The position numbers and the translations under genes are program-made. 64,000 bases of DNA from Dictyophora rubrovolvata (Eukaryota > Basidiomycota > Agaricomycetes > Phallales > Phallaceae). The number at the start of each line of letters is the position of its first letter. Within the stretch, counting starts at the first letter, position 1. Shown in pieces: positions 39,128 to 50,534 of this stretch. The notes under the pieces were generated by a model that worked only from the letters and a program-made list of their open reading frames with translations, searched no databases and was not told where the DNA came from. The stretch is from contig CP114125.1 of assembly GCA_029959195.1 (NCBI GenBank), positions 1,116,001 through 1,180,000 of the forward strand. The letters are read 5' to 3'.

Positions 39128-41343
39128 TTATTCTTCCATCCTCTCACCGTCTGCGACGTCCTCATCCTGAATCACATCCAAAGAACCCATCGGACGCCAC
39201 GCGTTACCATATGTACATCTCCAAAGCCTAACACGACCGTCATTACCAGCGGATGTTAGAACGGTGCTAACGAGAATTCAGTACAGCCTTTTTAAAAAAA
39301 GTATATAGAACTTACCCAGTAATATTCCAAGCAACCTTCCCAACGGCGGACGCATGATCTTCAAAGTCAGCGACAATACTCGCCGACCACGTATCCTTAC
39401 TACTAGCATTCCGGCCGCCCTGTTGTTCGTCCTCAGATTCTTCAGACTCAGGCTCAGCATCGTCTCCGTCTTCGCCACTCAAGTTTTTCAAGGGAGGAGG
39501 GCGAACTTTCCATATCCGTACTCTTCCATCCCGCGAGCCAGCTGCTATCAGGTGATAAGATCGTCCACAGGAGGGAGCCCATGCAATAGATGTCGTTGCA
39601 TACGACGAAGGTCTGGGTGGTGAAGGTTTAGAATGGTTCGCAAAAGAGCCAGCTGCTGGTAGGGGAGGAGAGAGGAATTGAGATCCTGGTTGTTGGGCTC
39701 GTAGATGTGGTGTTGAATTTGGTGTGACCGCTTTCGAACCTAAGGTATCGCCGCCTGAAGAAGGCCGTGGATCAAGAAAAAGAACGCCTCGAGAGCGTTG
39801 GCCAGTTTGGAATTGTATAATCTGAAGCAAAGAACAAGAGAGAGAGAGAGAGACGGACAATGAGTGCGTCAAACTGAGAACTTGTCGTCGTGCTTACCTT
39901 GATGATACCACTACCACCAGCAACAGCCGCACAGATTTCTCCCCAGTATGGGTCTTTACACCAGCTAAGGTCCCATCCGCCATCCGCTTCTCTATTTGAG
40001 GTCGTACTCCCAACTTTTGGAATTGAAGTAGCTCCAGATGAACCGGCCATGGGCGATAAATTTGTGGTGCTTGAAGTGGTTGCAAATCCTGCGTTGCCCA
40101 GAGTGCCCAGTCCACCAAAGGCAGAAGCTGTCGGAGGAGAACCTAACATGGTAGCAAAGTTAGAACTAGCCGCATTTCCAGGACTGCCACCCGTTCCACC
40201 ACCTTGGGTAGCGGTGAGAGTAGTCCCGCCCAGTGCTGGGGAACTAAAAAGACTGCCCGAAGATGTGTTGCCTCCGGTCTGAGCAGAGGTCAATGTTTGT
40301 GTCCCTCCAATAAAGGGGCTAGCAGAAGTAGCTCCAGGATGGGCTGAAGAGATGCCAGATGTATTGTCTAACAGTGCAGCGACCGATTCGCTTCCGGGAC
40401 CGGGTACCAGAGGATCATTTTGACTGGCGGGAGACGTAGGTGGAACAGGAGCTGTGTATAATGGCAATGCAGAAATGTCAATATCCTCGATTGGTGACCA
40501 CGTGAGTGTCCAAGGTTGAGACGTTGAAGCCCCTCGTCCAGGCGTTGAGACGGTGGCTCCGGGCCCAGACATATTGATACCCAGAACTGAGTCTGGAGGA
40601 GTCGCGGAAGATGGGTTTGCAGCTGCGTTGAGACCTGTGGAAGATCCTCCTGATCCTCCTGGAGCAGCACCAGCACCCGTTTCAAGACATTCGTAGATGC
40701 GAAGATGGTTATCCGACGATATTGTCGCCTATTAAAATAAAACACAGCTCAATTATTTACATAGAAATCTGTTGTTTTTTTTTTTCCCCCCAACTTACTA
40801 TTTTCATTCCGAAGGCAGTAGGTGCCCATTCTACGCAACGAACGCTTCCTTTCGCTTCGCTCAACAAGGCGCGTTCAGCCCACCGATCTGAACTGCTTCC
40901 AGCACCAGAACTAACGCTTCCCACATGATGTACAATATCGCCTAATCGTTCCCATATTTTCACAGTTCTATCGAACGAAGCCGACGCTAGGTATTGACCA
41001 TGCTGTGGATGAGCCCATGCCAAGCGTGATATTGCTGCGTCGTGTGCCTACGAAGACGCAGAGTGAGTAATGAAGCATAATTCTAGCTCGAGCCAGACCT
41101 TCCATTCATCTTCCACGCTCCATTCGCCTGTCTGCTCATCAAGTCTCCATACTTTTATCCTGCAAAACGGTGAACAAAAACAGACTCGCTATCAATAAAG
41201 ACCGGGTAATTTTTGCAATGATTTTTTTTTGGCTCATACCGCTGATCAAGACCACCCGTAGCTAGTCGATTTCCATAGAAATTGTAGGACGCGTCGCAGA
41301 TAAGATCTGCATGTGCACTCTGGATTAGGTTCGTCTGAAGCAT
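39128..41343 (-). CDS. SEH1: Nucleoporin / SEA complex WD40 protein Seh1
   Basis: Exons 41343-41240, 41159-41099, 41047-40799, 40728-39898, 39821-39316 and 39266-39128 join to about 629 residues. Diagnostic segments are HADLICDASYNFYGNRLATG, WAHPQHGQYLASASFDRTVKI, SVRCVEWAPTAFGMKIATIS and VAWNITGTVLTSAGNDGRVRL, matching the Seh1 propeller, which is completed by a partner blade. Seh1 works in the Nup84/Y complex of the nuclear pore and in the SEA/GATOR2 complex on the vacuole. The basidiomycete protein is longer than yeast Seh1 because a Gly/Ser/Thr/Pro-rich insert of about 200 residues lies in the middle (exon 4). It starts 101 bases from CIA1 on the other strand. Confidence 0.93.
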
Positions 41344-41444
41344 TTGGCGGTTAAGTTCGTGTCTCGGGCGTCTGTCACTGACTTTTTAAAAGTCCCAGCG
41401 ATTACTTTGTCCCAAGTCGCCGACGCTTGTCCTTAAACCTTCAA
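41344..41444. promoter_or_regulatory. Shared divergent promoter, SEH1 / CIA1
   Basis: The start codons are only 101 bases apart, the shortest divergent gap in the window. Both 5' UTRs and both core promoters must lie here or inside the first exons. No definite TATA box is visible. Confidence 0.6.
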
Positions 41445-42739
41445 ATGTCGTCCAATTTCAAGATTTCTCCGTTGGCAGAACTTGCAGGTTTGTAGTTCAG
41501 ACTCAACTGGGAGTAATATTCACAATTATCAGGACATAACGACGTCGTATGGCAAATTGCTTGGAATCCTGCAAAGCCGCTCCTGGCCTCTTGCTCTGCC
41601 GATAAGACGGTGCAGCTGTACAGTTACACGACCGATGGAACCCCTCCAAAATTCTCAGTAGCTTCGAATGTATCTACTGAACATACGCGTACCGTGCGAT
41701 CTGTCGCCTGGGCCCCATCTGGTCAGACACTAGCGACTGCCTCATTTGATTCCAATATTGGAATTTGGGAGGCTGTTCGGGACGACTCCTGGGAGGAGAA
41801 TAATGCGGGACAAATCGAATGGGACTGTGTCGGGACGCTAGAAGGCCATGAGACCGAATGTAAAAGCGTGGCGTATTCTTGTACTGGTACATTGCTCGCA
41901 TCATGTAGTCGCGATAAGACTGTGTGGATCTGGGAAGGTGCGTCATTTACATCGTGCATTCCGACCTTTTTTCTGGGTTCATCATTGACAAGCATCCTCT
42001 CAGTTCAGCCCGATGCTGAATTTGAATGCCTGGGCGTTCTAATGCACCATACCCAAGACATCAAGTGCGTCGCCTGGCATCCAAAAGAAGAGGTCCAGTA
42101 TTATTCCATTTTTCGTTCTGTATATCCGTCCTCATTACCGTAATCTTCCTCACAGAATAGATGCTTGCTTCAGCCTCCTATGACGATACTATAATCCTAT
42201 ACGTCGACGATCCAGATGACGATTGGTATCCTGTTGCAACGCTCAAAGGACACACCTCCACCGTTTGGTGTATCGCGTGGAGTCCATGCGGGAATTACCT
42301 CGCTTCTTCCAGTGATGATTTGACAGTTCGAATCTGGGTACGCAACAAGGAAGCAACAGGTAACGAACGCTGGGAGTGCATTATAATACTCAAGGAGCAC
42401 GAAAGAGCAGTTTATTCGCTGACTTGGGGTAAAGGTCAAAGTAAAGGTAATGATTCACTGGGGTGGATTGCGAGTACAGGAGGCGACGGAAGAATTAATG
42501 TCTGGAATATCACTACTGTATTGACATTGATTTTATTCTTATATTTTGCACTTGTTGACAACTTCATGTAGGGGAACGGGAAAGATATCACTGCTACAAA
42601 AATTGCGTCGCTAGAAGCAAGCCATGGGGTTTGTGACACTAATTCTGTATCCTGGTGTCCCCGCGAAGGAATGGAGAATATCATAGCTTCAGCCGGAGAT
42701 GACAACACCGTTCGCGTATGGGAAGTAATCCCTAGTTGA
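41445..42739 (+). CDS. CIA1: Cytosolic iron-sulfur assembly WD40 protein Cia1/CIAO1
   Basis: Exons 41445-41487, 41533-41937, 42004-42092, 42161-42517 and 42572-42739 give about 353 residues, the normal length. Seven WD blades can be followed: GHNDVVWQIAWNP, HTRTVRSVAWAPSG, GHETECKSVAYSCTG, HTQDIKCVAWHP, GHTSTVWCIAWSPCG, HERAVYSLTWG and the last with NSVSWCPREG. Cia1 is the propeller subunit of the CIA targeting complex, which hands Fe-S clusters to nuclear and cytosolic proteins such as polymerases and helicases. Exon 4 needs the acceptor AATAG at 42156-42160 to give MLASASYDDTI in frame. Confidence 0.94.
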
Positions 42740-43304
42740 GATAGGTAACTATTATGAATCACTTCCATGCAGAATGGTGCCTAATTAATTGATATATCAG
42801 AATATGAAAGGACGACCGCAGTGATCATGATAAAGGGAGGACGTCTCGAATCAACAGTACAATAATATTAATTAAGTAATACACGGAAGATTAACTTGAC
42901 TCAAAGACTGTCTCTATCCATTCATTTGGCTCGTCCTAGCGCGGTTGACAGAAATCTTACAGCGTTGGATTTGCTCTCGAAGTATGACTTACGAATTCAC
43001 CAGGTCAAAGAAACTGGAGGCCCAAAGTGTTCTTTAGGCAACGCTGCTTTCATGTTTCAGCGTACATTGAAATAGCTACCGTTAAGGACAGTAGGCCCCG
43101 AGTAATTCGGCACTTTCCAACATGATGTAAACGCAGTGGGTACTCCAATAAACAGCACAAACCAAGTACAAGACGGTGACTGATTGTTCAAGCGAAAAGA
43201 ATTTCTGGAGTAGAGGTGGCATTTTAACTTTTCAACACTTCAACACTGGTGCAATACTAATACATTGGCACGAAAACAGAATAAAATTCTAGCTTGAACT
43301 TGCA
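42740..43304. other. Intergenic gap, no gene seen
   Basis: About 565 bases between the convergent ends of CIA1 and hydrolase copy B. No repeat or frame is supported. Confidence 0.5.
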
Positions 43305-44465
43305 TCAAAGCATCAAACGTTTAACTGCATCTATGAATTTGTCCGGTTCATCCCAGTGGAACTTTAAAAGGAGGTACTTTTAGTTTGCTCTCGAAAGGAA
43401 AACCCAAAACTCACGAAATGGTTACCACCAGAGACACAATTCGATTCATAAGTTCTAACCCACTTTATGTTTTCACTTTCCTGCATTTTCTTCAACCATT
43501 TTTCCAATTCTCGTTGACTGAAAATGACGGACCAAGCCGTCTCGTCACCCCATAGCGATCGGACTGGAACGTTCGGCCACGCAGGCGAGTCCTGAGAGTC
43601 TGGTTGACTTATAAATGCATGTTCCAGGATACCATCATTGACTTTCTGATCGAGTCTGTAGTAAAATACATCTGCACGGAACGATGGTTTGTGGTCCAAG
43701 ATTGCTACATGGTCTTCGGGTGCAAACTGGGAGAAGCTGGAAGGCTTGGCCGTATGCGGTGTTCTTTGATTCAGCAACGCGACATCGCCTGAAGCAATAC
43801 CGTCGGCCGAATGAACGAAATAAGAACTTATCCAGTCGCAGAAATAGCGACCACGTTCTTCTCTTGGTACCGATTCATCTGCTAACGGATGATATACATC
43901 AGGTGGGGGCGGGAAAAATACCGTCGTCTCTGGGGGGCACCATCAACAATTCATATTCAGCCCTTGAATCAACTGTACGTTTACCATATTGAATATAAGT
44001 CCGAAAATATGGTTCAAGCTTTCGCACAATGTCAGGATAGAGATTTCCGAATCCTAAAACAGAAAATCCCTGCATATTCCCTAATGACCACCCAGACAAC
44101 GAGAACCCGCCCCCACTAGAACTAATCGGCGGTATGTTATTGATAGTTATAAATTCTTGAATGAACAGCAGGATCTCCTCTGCTCTTTCCGCAAAAGCCT
44201 GAAGTCGTTTCTCTGTGGGACCTTCGAGAGAAGCTTTAATGTCTTCGGCAGTCAGCAATGAAGAGCCATGATAATCTCTCCGTGTGATGGCTACCAATCG
44301 AATGTTGTGTTTACTCGCTGCAGCGATTGCACGAGAAAAGATTGGTGAATGGAATGTATGCCCGTGTAGCATGAACAGTGTCAGGTAAGCGTCATTCGAC
44401 GCATCTGGGGCACCGCTGTCGAGATAGAACAATGAAATGTCAGGCTTCACCTCGAGGGTAGGCAT
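43305..44465 (-). CDS. Alpha/beta hydrolase, array copy B
   Basis: Exons 44465-43985, 43929-43415 and 43361-43305 give about 350 residues with the same intron positions and phases as copy A. It has LFMLHG, LVAITRRDYHGSSLL, the nucleophile elbow GWSLGN, SLWGDETAWSV and GGNHF at the exon 2/3 join followed by FHWDEPDKF. All likely catalytic parts are intact, so it should encode a working enzyme of unknown substrate. It heads a tandem set of four on this strand (B, C, D, E from left to right). The gap of 370 bases to copy C contains nothing else that I can support. Confidence 0.88.
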
Positions 44466-44835
44466 AGTTGATAAGGAAAGATTAGTTTGGAAACCTCCTT
44501 AAAGTCCTTAGTGAGAGTCAGTTTAAAAAGTTGTCCGGATCGGTTTGTAGCCTGAGACTCACTTATATATTCTAAATTAAGAAACCGGCCGTTTCTTCCC
44601 ACTACATACTAGGATTACTTGTTAAATATTCATCCAAAGTTCTCGTGTTACTCTTCATCTTTATAATATTCAACATGGAACGAGAGAAAATTGTTCAAAA
44701 TGTAGTTTGCAGTAAGATCAAAATTGATGAGCAACCGCCGGGTACTAATCGCTTCGCTTAGTGACAGTCTCCATAGCCTGAAGCCAACTGTTCTAGCTTT
44801 TTTGCAAGAGCAGAGTATTCTATTAAAAGCGACTC

Positions 44836-46044
44836 TTACTTTTTACAAAGTATCAAACGCCCTATTGTCTCTAGGAAGTTTTTCGGTTCGTCCCAATGAA
44901 ACTTGGAAAAAAAAAGTTAATCTCATTGCTGGTGATCAGCCAATAATTAGCAAAACCCCACTTACGAAATGATGAGCACCGGGGATACAATGCGACTCAT
45001 AGGTCCTAACCCAGCAACGTCCGCCACCCTTTCCTCTTCCGTGTAGTTGCTGGATCCAATTCTCCAGTTTTCTTTGACTAAAGATGACAGACCAAACAGT
45101 TTCTTCGCCCCAAAACGACTTGACAGGTACCTTTGGCCACGCAGGCAGTGGTTCTCCAGCTAGCTGACTAAACGCATTTCGCAGGATACCTTCATTAACT
45201 GCAGGATCGAGTAGGTAGTATGTGATATCTGCGCGCCGGGCTGGTTCGAAATCCAAGATCATTACTTGCTCGTCTGCCGTAAGTTGCGACATAGTGGAGG
45301 GCTTGGTGTCGGATGGACTGTCTTGGTTCAATAATGCCACATCGCCTGAAGCAAGACCTTCAGCGGGGTGGGTAAAATAGGAGCTTATCCAACGACAAAA
45401 ATAGATTCCACGGTCCTCCTTTGGTATTGATTCGTCCGTGAATGGACTATAGACGTTTGCTGTTTCGGGTGTGAACATGATTGTCGTCTCTGTTTTCAAG
45501 CACACAAACAAATTTGACCCATTAAACTGAAGAATTATACATAAAAGCAGTTAGCGTACCATATAAAATATATTCCCGAAAATACGGCGTAAGCTTTTCT
45601 ACGAGTTTCGGAAAGCGATTTCCAAACCCTAGAACAGAAAGGCCTTGCAAATTCCCCAACGACCATCCGCACAGCGAGAATCCCCCTCCATTCGGACCAA
45701 TTGGTGGGATATCGTTCTCGTCAATAAATTTTTGCATGAACAACATGATTTCTCCCGCTCTTTCTGTAAAATCTTCAAGTCTCTTCTCGGTGGGGCCTCG
45801 CAAAACGTTTTGAACCTCCTCATCAGTCAATGGCGAAGAGCCCCTGGTAGTCTCTTCGCGTGATAGCTACAAATCGAATATTGTGTCTCCGCGATATAGC
45901 AATGGCACGATTAAAGATGGGAGAATGGAACGTGAGTCCATGTAGTACAAACAATGTAACATAGACAACATCGTTTGAGGGATCCGGGGCACCGCTGTCG
46001 AGATAGAACAGAGAAACGCCAGGCTTGACTTCGAGTGTAGGCAT
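44836..46044 (-). pseudogene. Alpha/beta hydrolase, array copy C (one-base frame break)
   Basis: Exons 46044-45560, 45489-44966 and 44901-44836 align with copy B throughout: LFVLHG, FVAITRRDYQG, GWSLGN, SFWGEETVWSV, GAHHF and FHWDEPKNF are all present. The frame shifts once in exon 1, at the C run 45841-45844 (minus-strand G run), just after RRDYQG; one base fewer there would restore QGSSPLTDEE as in the sister copies. Everything after is open and conserved, so either the break is very recent or the base is an assembly error. It is longer at the C-terminus by three residues (LCKK ending). Called pseudogene on the sequence as given. Confidence 0.75.
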
Positions 46045-46495
46045 TCGCGGATATTTGAGCTTCGCAAATTGTTTCGATTCGCCATTGTGATATATATCTG
46101 ATAATCACTATAATGACGAGAAAGACTGCCGACAACTGACACACTTAAACGTTCAGAGAACTCGGAATCTACATTTACCCCACCCGGCCGGTTACTAGTT
46201 ACGTCAAATTAATGATAATGAACTCCAAAATTCTTGAAATGATCATGGCACCTCTGTTCAAGAAGGTCCAGTTTCAGTTTAGCGACCTAATCATTTGCTT
46301 TAGAAAATCCCGTATTACGTCGGGAAAGTGTGTCCGAAAGTATCAACGGCACCGGGAGCTTATTATGCCAGTTACACTGTGGCAATGATTGCATTTCAAG
46401 TCTACGAACAAGAACTGCAACCTTACCATAGAAAAACCTCGACAATAATTAATAATGAATATATTCATACAACTCTCATTGAGCCTTTGACTCTC
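46045..46495. other. Gap between hydrolase copies C and D
   Basis: About 450 bases that must hold the promoter of copy C and the 3' UTR of copy D. No independent gene is seen. Confidence 0.45.
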
Positions 46496-47666
46496 TTAAA
46501 GCATCAGCCGCTTAGCCGCTACTACAAAACTGTCTGGTTCTTCATACTGGAACTAGATAAATTCACCATTAATTTCTGGGGGTTTCGGAGCACCAAAAAA
46601 AACAAACAAAGGACTCACAAAATGACTACTACCATGAATGCAAGTCGATTCTAAAGCCCTAGCCCAGCGTCCGTTCTCCTTTGCTTTTGACTGCTGTATC
46701 TTCGTCCACTTCTCCATTTCCCATTGGCCGAAAATGAAGATCGGGCATGATTGATCACAAAACAGTGACTTAACAGGGACGTTTGGCCATGCAATCAGAG
46801 ATTGAGAATCTTGTTGAACGAAAGCATGTTGCAGGATGCTGTCGTTAACCGCTCGATCGAGTCTGTTGTATAAAAAATCCGCACGAAGAGGCGGCTTGAA
46901 GTCTAACATGGTCGCCCGTTCTTCGGCCGTAAGTTGTGAAAAGACGGAAGGTCTGCTCGCGTCTGGAGTCTTCTGGTTCAATAGTTTGGTATCACCAGAA
47001 GCTAAACCTTCACTGGAGTGGATGAAATGCAAACTGATCCAATCAAGGAAAAAGGGTCCACGCTCTTCTTTTGGTTTCGATTCGTCCAATAACGGATGGT
47101 AGACATGCAGTGAGAATGGAGTAAACGGAACCGTTTCTAATACATGATAAACAAATTAGTATTTCTTGATAAAGAGAGGATCTACCGTATAAGATATAGC
47201 TCCGGAAGTACGGAGTAAGCCTCTCTACAAGATCGGGAAAGTCGTTTGCAAATGCTAAGGCAGAAAGGCCATGAACGTTTCCCAACGACCACGCCAATAA
47301 CGAGAATCCACCTCCATTGGAACTAATAGAAGGTATTTTGTGGATGTTTATGAATTGATCGACGAAAAGTAGAATTTCCTCTCCTCTTTCCTTGAGAGCT
47401 TGAAGTCTTTTCTCGGTGGGTCCTTCCACAGCAGCTTTGATATCTTCATCAGTCAGTAACGAAGAACCGGGATAATCTCTTCGTGTGATGGCCACCAACC
47501 GAATGTTGTATTTATTCGATACAGCGATTGCAGGCTTGAAGAACGGGGTATAGAACGTATATCCATGCAGAGCAAAGATTGTCATGTAGTCCTCATTAGA
47601 AGGATCAGGGCGACCGCTATCAAGATAGGCCAATGAAATACCAGGTTTGACTTCAAGTGTAGACAT
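46496..47666 (-). CDS. Alpha/beta hydrolase, array copy D (AxSxG type)
   Basis: Exons 47666-47186, 47136-46619 and 46552-46496 give about 351 residues with the array's shared splice sites. The elbow reads LLAWSLGN, so the first Gly of GxSxG is Ala. The late acid region reads SLFCDQSCPIF rather than SLWGDQTAW, and the His region is GSSHF then FQYEEP. The reading frame is intact. AxSxG elbows are known in working alpha/beta hydrolases, so activity is not excluded, but the changed acid region suggests altered substrate or loss. It is the closest relative of copy E. Confidence 0.83.
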
Positions 47667-48022
47667 TTAACTACGAGAAGAATAAGGTCGTTCGAGAGAT
47701 TGTTAAGGCGATCGATAACCAGCGGTCAGTCGCCCCCGATGCGATGTCCACCAAGTACGCATGATCCTCCTGAATTGATGGCCATTGAATAAGGTATTGC
47801 TCAAATTCCCTGGCCTTGACCCCGGAGTTCGTTGGTGCCTGATGCCGAGAGACGACGTCCCCACTGAATAAGGTATTACTGTCGAAAGGCTACAAACGTC
47901 CAGCCACGCTACGATTGGATTTCAAGTCTACAAACAAGAATTGCAATTCTGTCATATAAAAACATCACTTCAACAATAATAAACAATAGTTATATCATAA
48001 TTTAAAGCTTGATTCTCTTCTC
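47667..48022. other. Gap between hydrolase copies D and E
   Basis: About 356 bases. The part just upstream of copy D (around 47690-47725, GATCGATAACC) resembles the bases upstream of copy E (around 49095-49120), so the duplication included promoter sequence. No other gene is seen. Confidence 0.5.
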
Positions 48023-49064
48023 TTAACGCATCAGTCGTTTAACCGCTTGCACAAAACTGTCCGGTTCTTCATAATGGGACTTGATAAACCCCACCATTAA
48101 TTCATGGGTTGTTTAAGTGAAAAAAAAAAACTCAAAACTCACAAAGTGACTAGTACTAGAAGTGCAAGTCGATTCTAAAGTCCTAACCCAGCGTCCGTTC
48201 TCTTTTGCATTTGACTGCTGTATCTTTACCCACTTCTCCAACTCCCGTTGGCCGAAAGGAATAAGCCAAACCGACTGATCACCGAAGAGTGATTTAACAG
48301 GGATATTTGGCCATGCAATCAGAGATTGAGAATCTTGTTGAATGAAAACACGTTTCAGGATGGCTTCGTTAACCGCTTGATCGAGTTTATAGTAGAAAAG
48401 ATCCGCACGAAGAGGCGGCTTGAAGTCTAACATGGTCGCCCGTTCTTCGGTCGTAAGTTGCGAAAAGACGGAAGGCCTGCTCGTATCTGGAGTCTTCTGG
48501 TTCAATAATTTGGTATCACCAGAGGCTAAACCTTCACTGGGGTGGATGAAATGAGAACTGATCCAGTCACAAAAGAACGGTCCACGTTCTTCTTTAGCTC
48601 CGGAAGTACGGAGTAAGCCTCTCTACAAGATCTGGAAAGTCGTTTGCAAATGCTAAGGCAGAAAGGCCATGAACGTTTCCCAACGACCATGCCAATAACG
48701 AGAATCCACCTCCACTGGAATTGATAGAAGGTATTTTGTGGATGTTTATGAATTGATCGATGAAAAGTAGAATTTCCTCTCCTCTTTCCTTGAGAGCTTG
48801 AAGTCTTTTTTCGGTGGGTCCTTCCACAGCAGCTTTGATATCTTCATCAGTCAGTAACGAAGAACCGGGATAATCTCTTCGTGTGATGGCCACCAATCGT
48901 ATGTTGTATTTGTTCGATACAGCGATTGTAGGCTTGAAAAATGGGGTATAGAACGTATTTCCATGCAGAGCAAAGATTGTCATGTAATCTTCATTAGAAG
49001 GATCAGGGCGGCCGCTATCGAGATATGCCAACGCAACATTAGGTTTAACTTCAAGTGTAGGCAT
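48023..49064 (-). pseudogene. Alpha/beta hydrolase, array copy E (deleted exon junction)
   Basis: Exon 1 starts at 49064 and matches copy D almost residue for residue (nine differences over 157 by my count), including the AWSLGN elbow. Right after LTPYFRS the sequence jumps, near 48596, into what is the body of exon 2 in copy D. Compared with D, 126 bases are gone, covering the end of exon 1, all of intron 1 and the start of exon 2. The junction gives an immediate stop. Exon 2 (to 48142) and exon 3 (48079-48023, ending VKRLMR) are otherwise open. This is a young broken duplicate. Confidence 0.85.
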
Positions 49065-50534
49065 TTTCTGAGAAAACAAAATGGCTTGAGAGATCGTCTG
49101 GGTGATCGATAACCGGTCAGTTTTCCCCGGTGCAATCATCCATAACTGTAAGACAGACATTATGTAAGTTTGACAATTTTCGCTCTTGCTGGAATAGTCA
49201 TCGTGTGCTTAGAAGGCATTGAAAGACAGGAAATCGACGCGTTAGGTATAAGTTGCCGACTAAAAAAAAAGATCCACTGCGAAAATCCAAGTACGCATAA
49301 TATTTCTGGATTGATTTCAGTCATTTTTTCTTTTGTTCTGAAGGATACGCACGCTCATAATGTCTCATTACTTTGTGACTTGACAAGCATTCAGCCACGC
49401 AGGCGGAGCCCAACAGATATCTGTTTTGAATAAGAAATTACGCAAAATGTCAGGTCAGGAGAACACGTCGCCGTTGCTTAGACCAGCACCTATTCTACCC
49501 ATGGCTTCCCCACAGACAGGTTTTTGCACTCTCGGTTTAGTTTGTGTTGATGATATGATTATGGTAATCCTGTGAAACGCACCGGGCGCGTCCCTGTATT
49601 CTATCAGTCTCAACAAGTCAAAAGAGCAATCCTAAAATAGATAACCTACCTTCCTCTGTTTGTTGCGTCATGTGTCGTGGTAGTGCATTCTCTGTTGCAA
49701 CAGCGTCGAAACTGATCTCGAGATACCAGGTTGGCAGACGCTGAGCGACACAAATAGCCGCACAAAACGGTATTCCCAGTCTTTTCTTCCAAATTGTTGT
49801 ATAAGAGGGATGACCAAAAATGGGCTCGTGCTGTACTCATCAGAGTATACATGATATGTATGAAAACTTTTTACTGGATTGAACTCGCGTAGAGTGTCTG
49901 ATAATACAGTATATAGTATATATATATGCGTTGATATGTACCTGCAAACTATGTATCGTATGCGCCTGCAATTTTACGTGTGAGCGACGTGTGTATAAAG
50001 TGTTGAAGTCAGTTCATGCATGGATTGTCCTGGACTTTTTCACGAGGAACCATTGATTCCTCCAGGTTGCTCCGGTCACGGTCGTAGCGACACGTCTGGT
50101 AGCTTTATTATCTTTAGTGGCGCAGGTAACGACAGTTCCAGCTTGGCCGTTAGTCGCGTCGATTAAACAGTGTCGAAAAAGGAATTCAGGTCAGACTAAA
50201 CGTTTGCGGGAGGATGACTTTAGCTGTTGGCCTTATACACCGTGCATACTCAAGCTCAAGTCTCGAGTTATTGCTTAAGACTTTGTGATATGACAGAGGG
50301 AAACGATGTCCCCATTCGAGTGAAAACGGGATTAATAAATACATGACTGAGATTCTGCTCATGAAATGAAATTGATCTATGAATGTAAAAAAAAAATAGA
50401 CAATTATGGGACAGGAAAAGGAATGGTTGAATGAAATAATTGTCCTCGCGGCGAAGAATGAGATAAAAAAGGACCTAATAGCGCTGGGAACACTTGCACC
50501 GCGAGTAGAGTGACATCGCTCGTTGGAACAAGCA
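49065..50534. other. Intergenic region with a repeat copy and weak coding traces
   Basis: 1.5 kb holding repeat copy R1 (listed separately) and, on the minus strand at 50167-50014, an open stretch reading like coding sequence (DATNGQAGTVVTC to KKSRTIHA then stop). A frame at 49852-49646 on the minus strand overlaps R1. None can be completed into a gene. Confidence 0.4.
49415..49714. repeat. Dispersed repeat copy R1 (inner segment inverted relative to R2)
   Basis: Starts AGATATCTGTTTTGAATAAG and shares its left flank, right flank and inner part with R2 at the right window edge. The inner segment 49466-49548 is in the opposite orientation to that in R2, while both flanks agree. Read on the minus strand, the inner part gives QKPVCGEAMGRIGAGLSN, also preserved in R2 with mostly silent changes. 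So it may derive from a protein-coding gene. The family is unknown to me. Confidence 0.8.
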
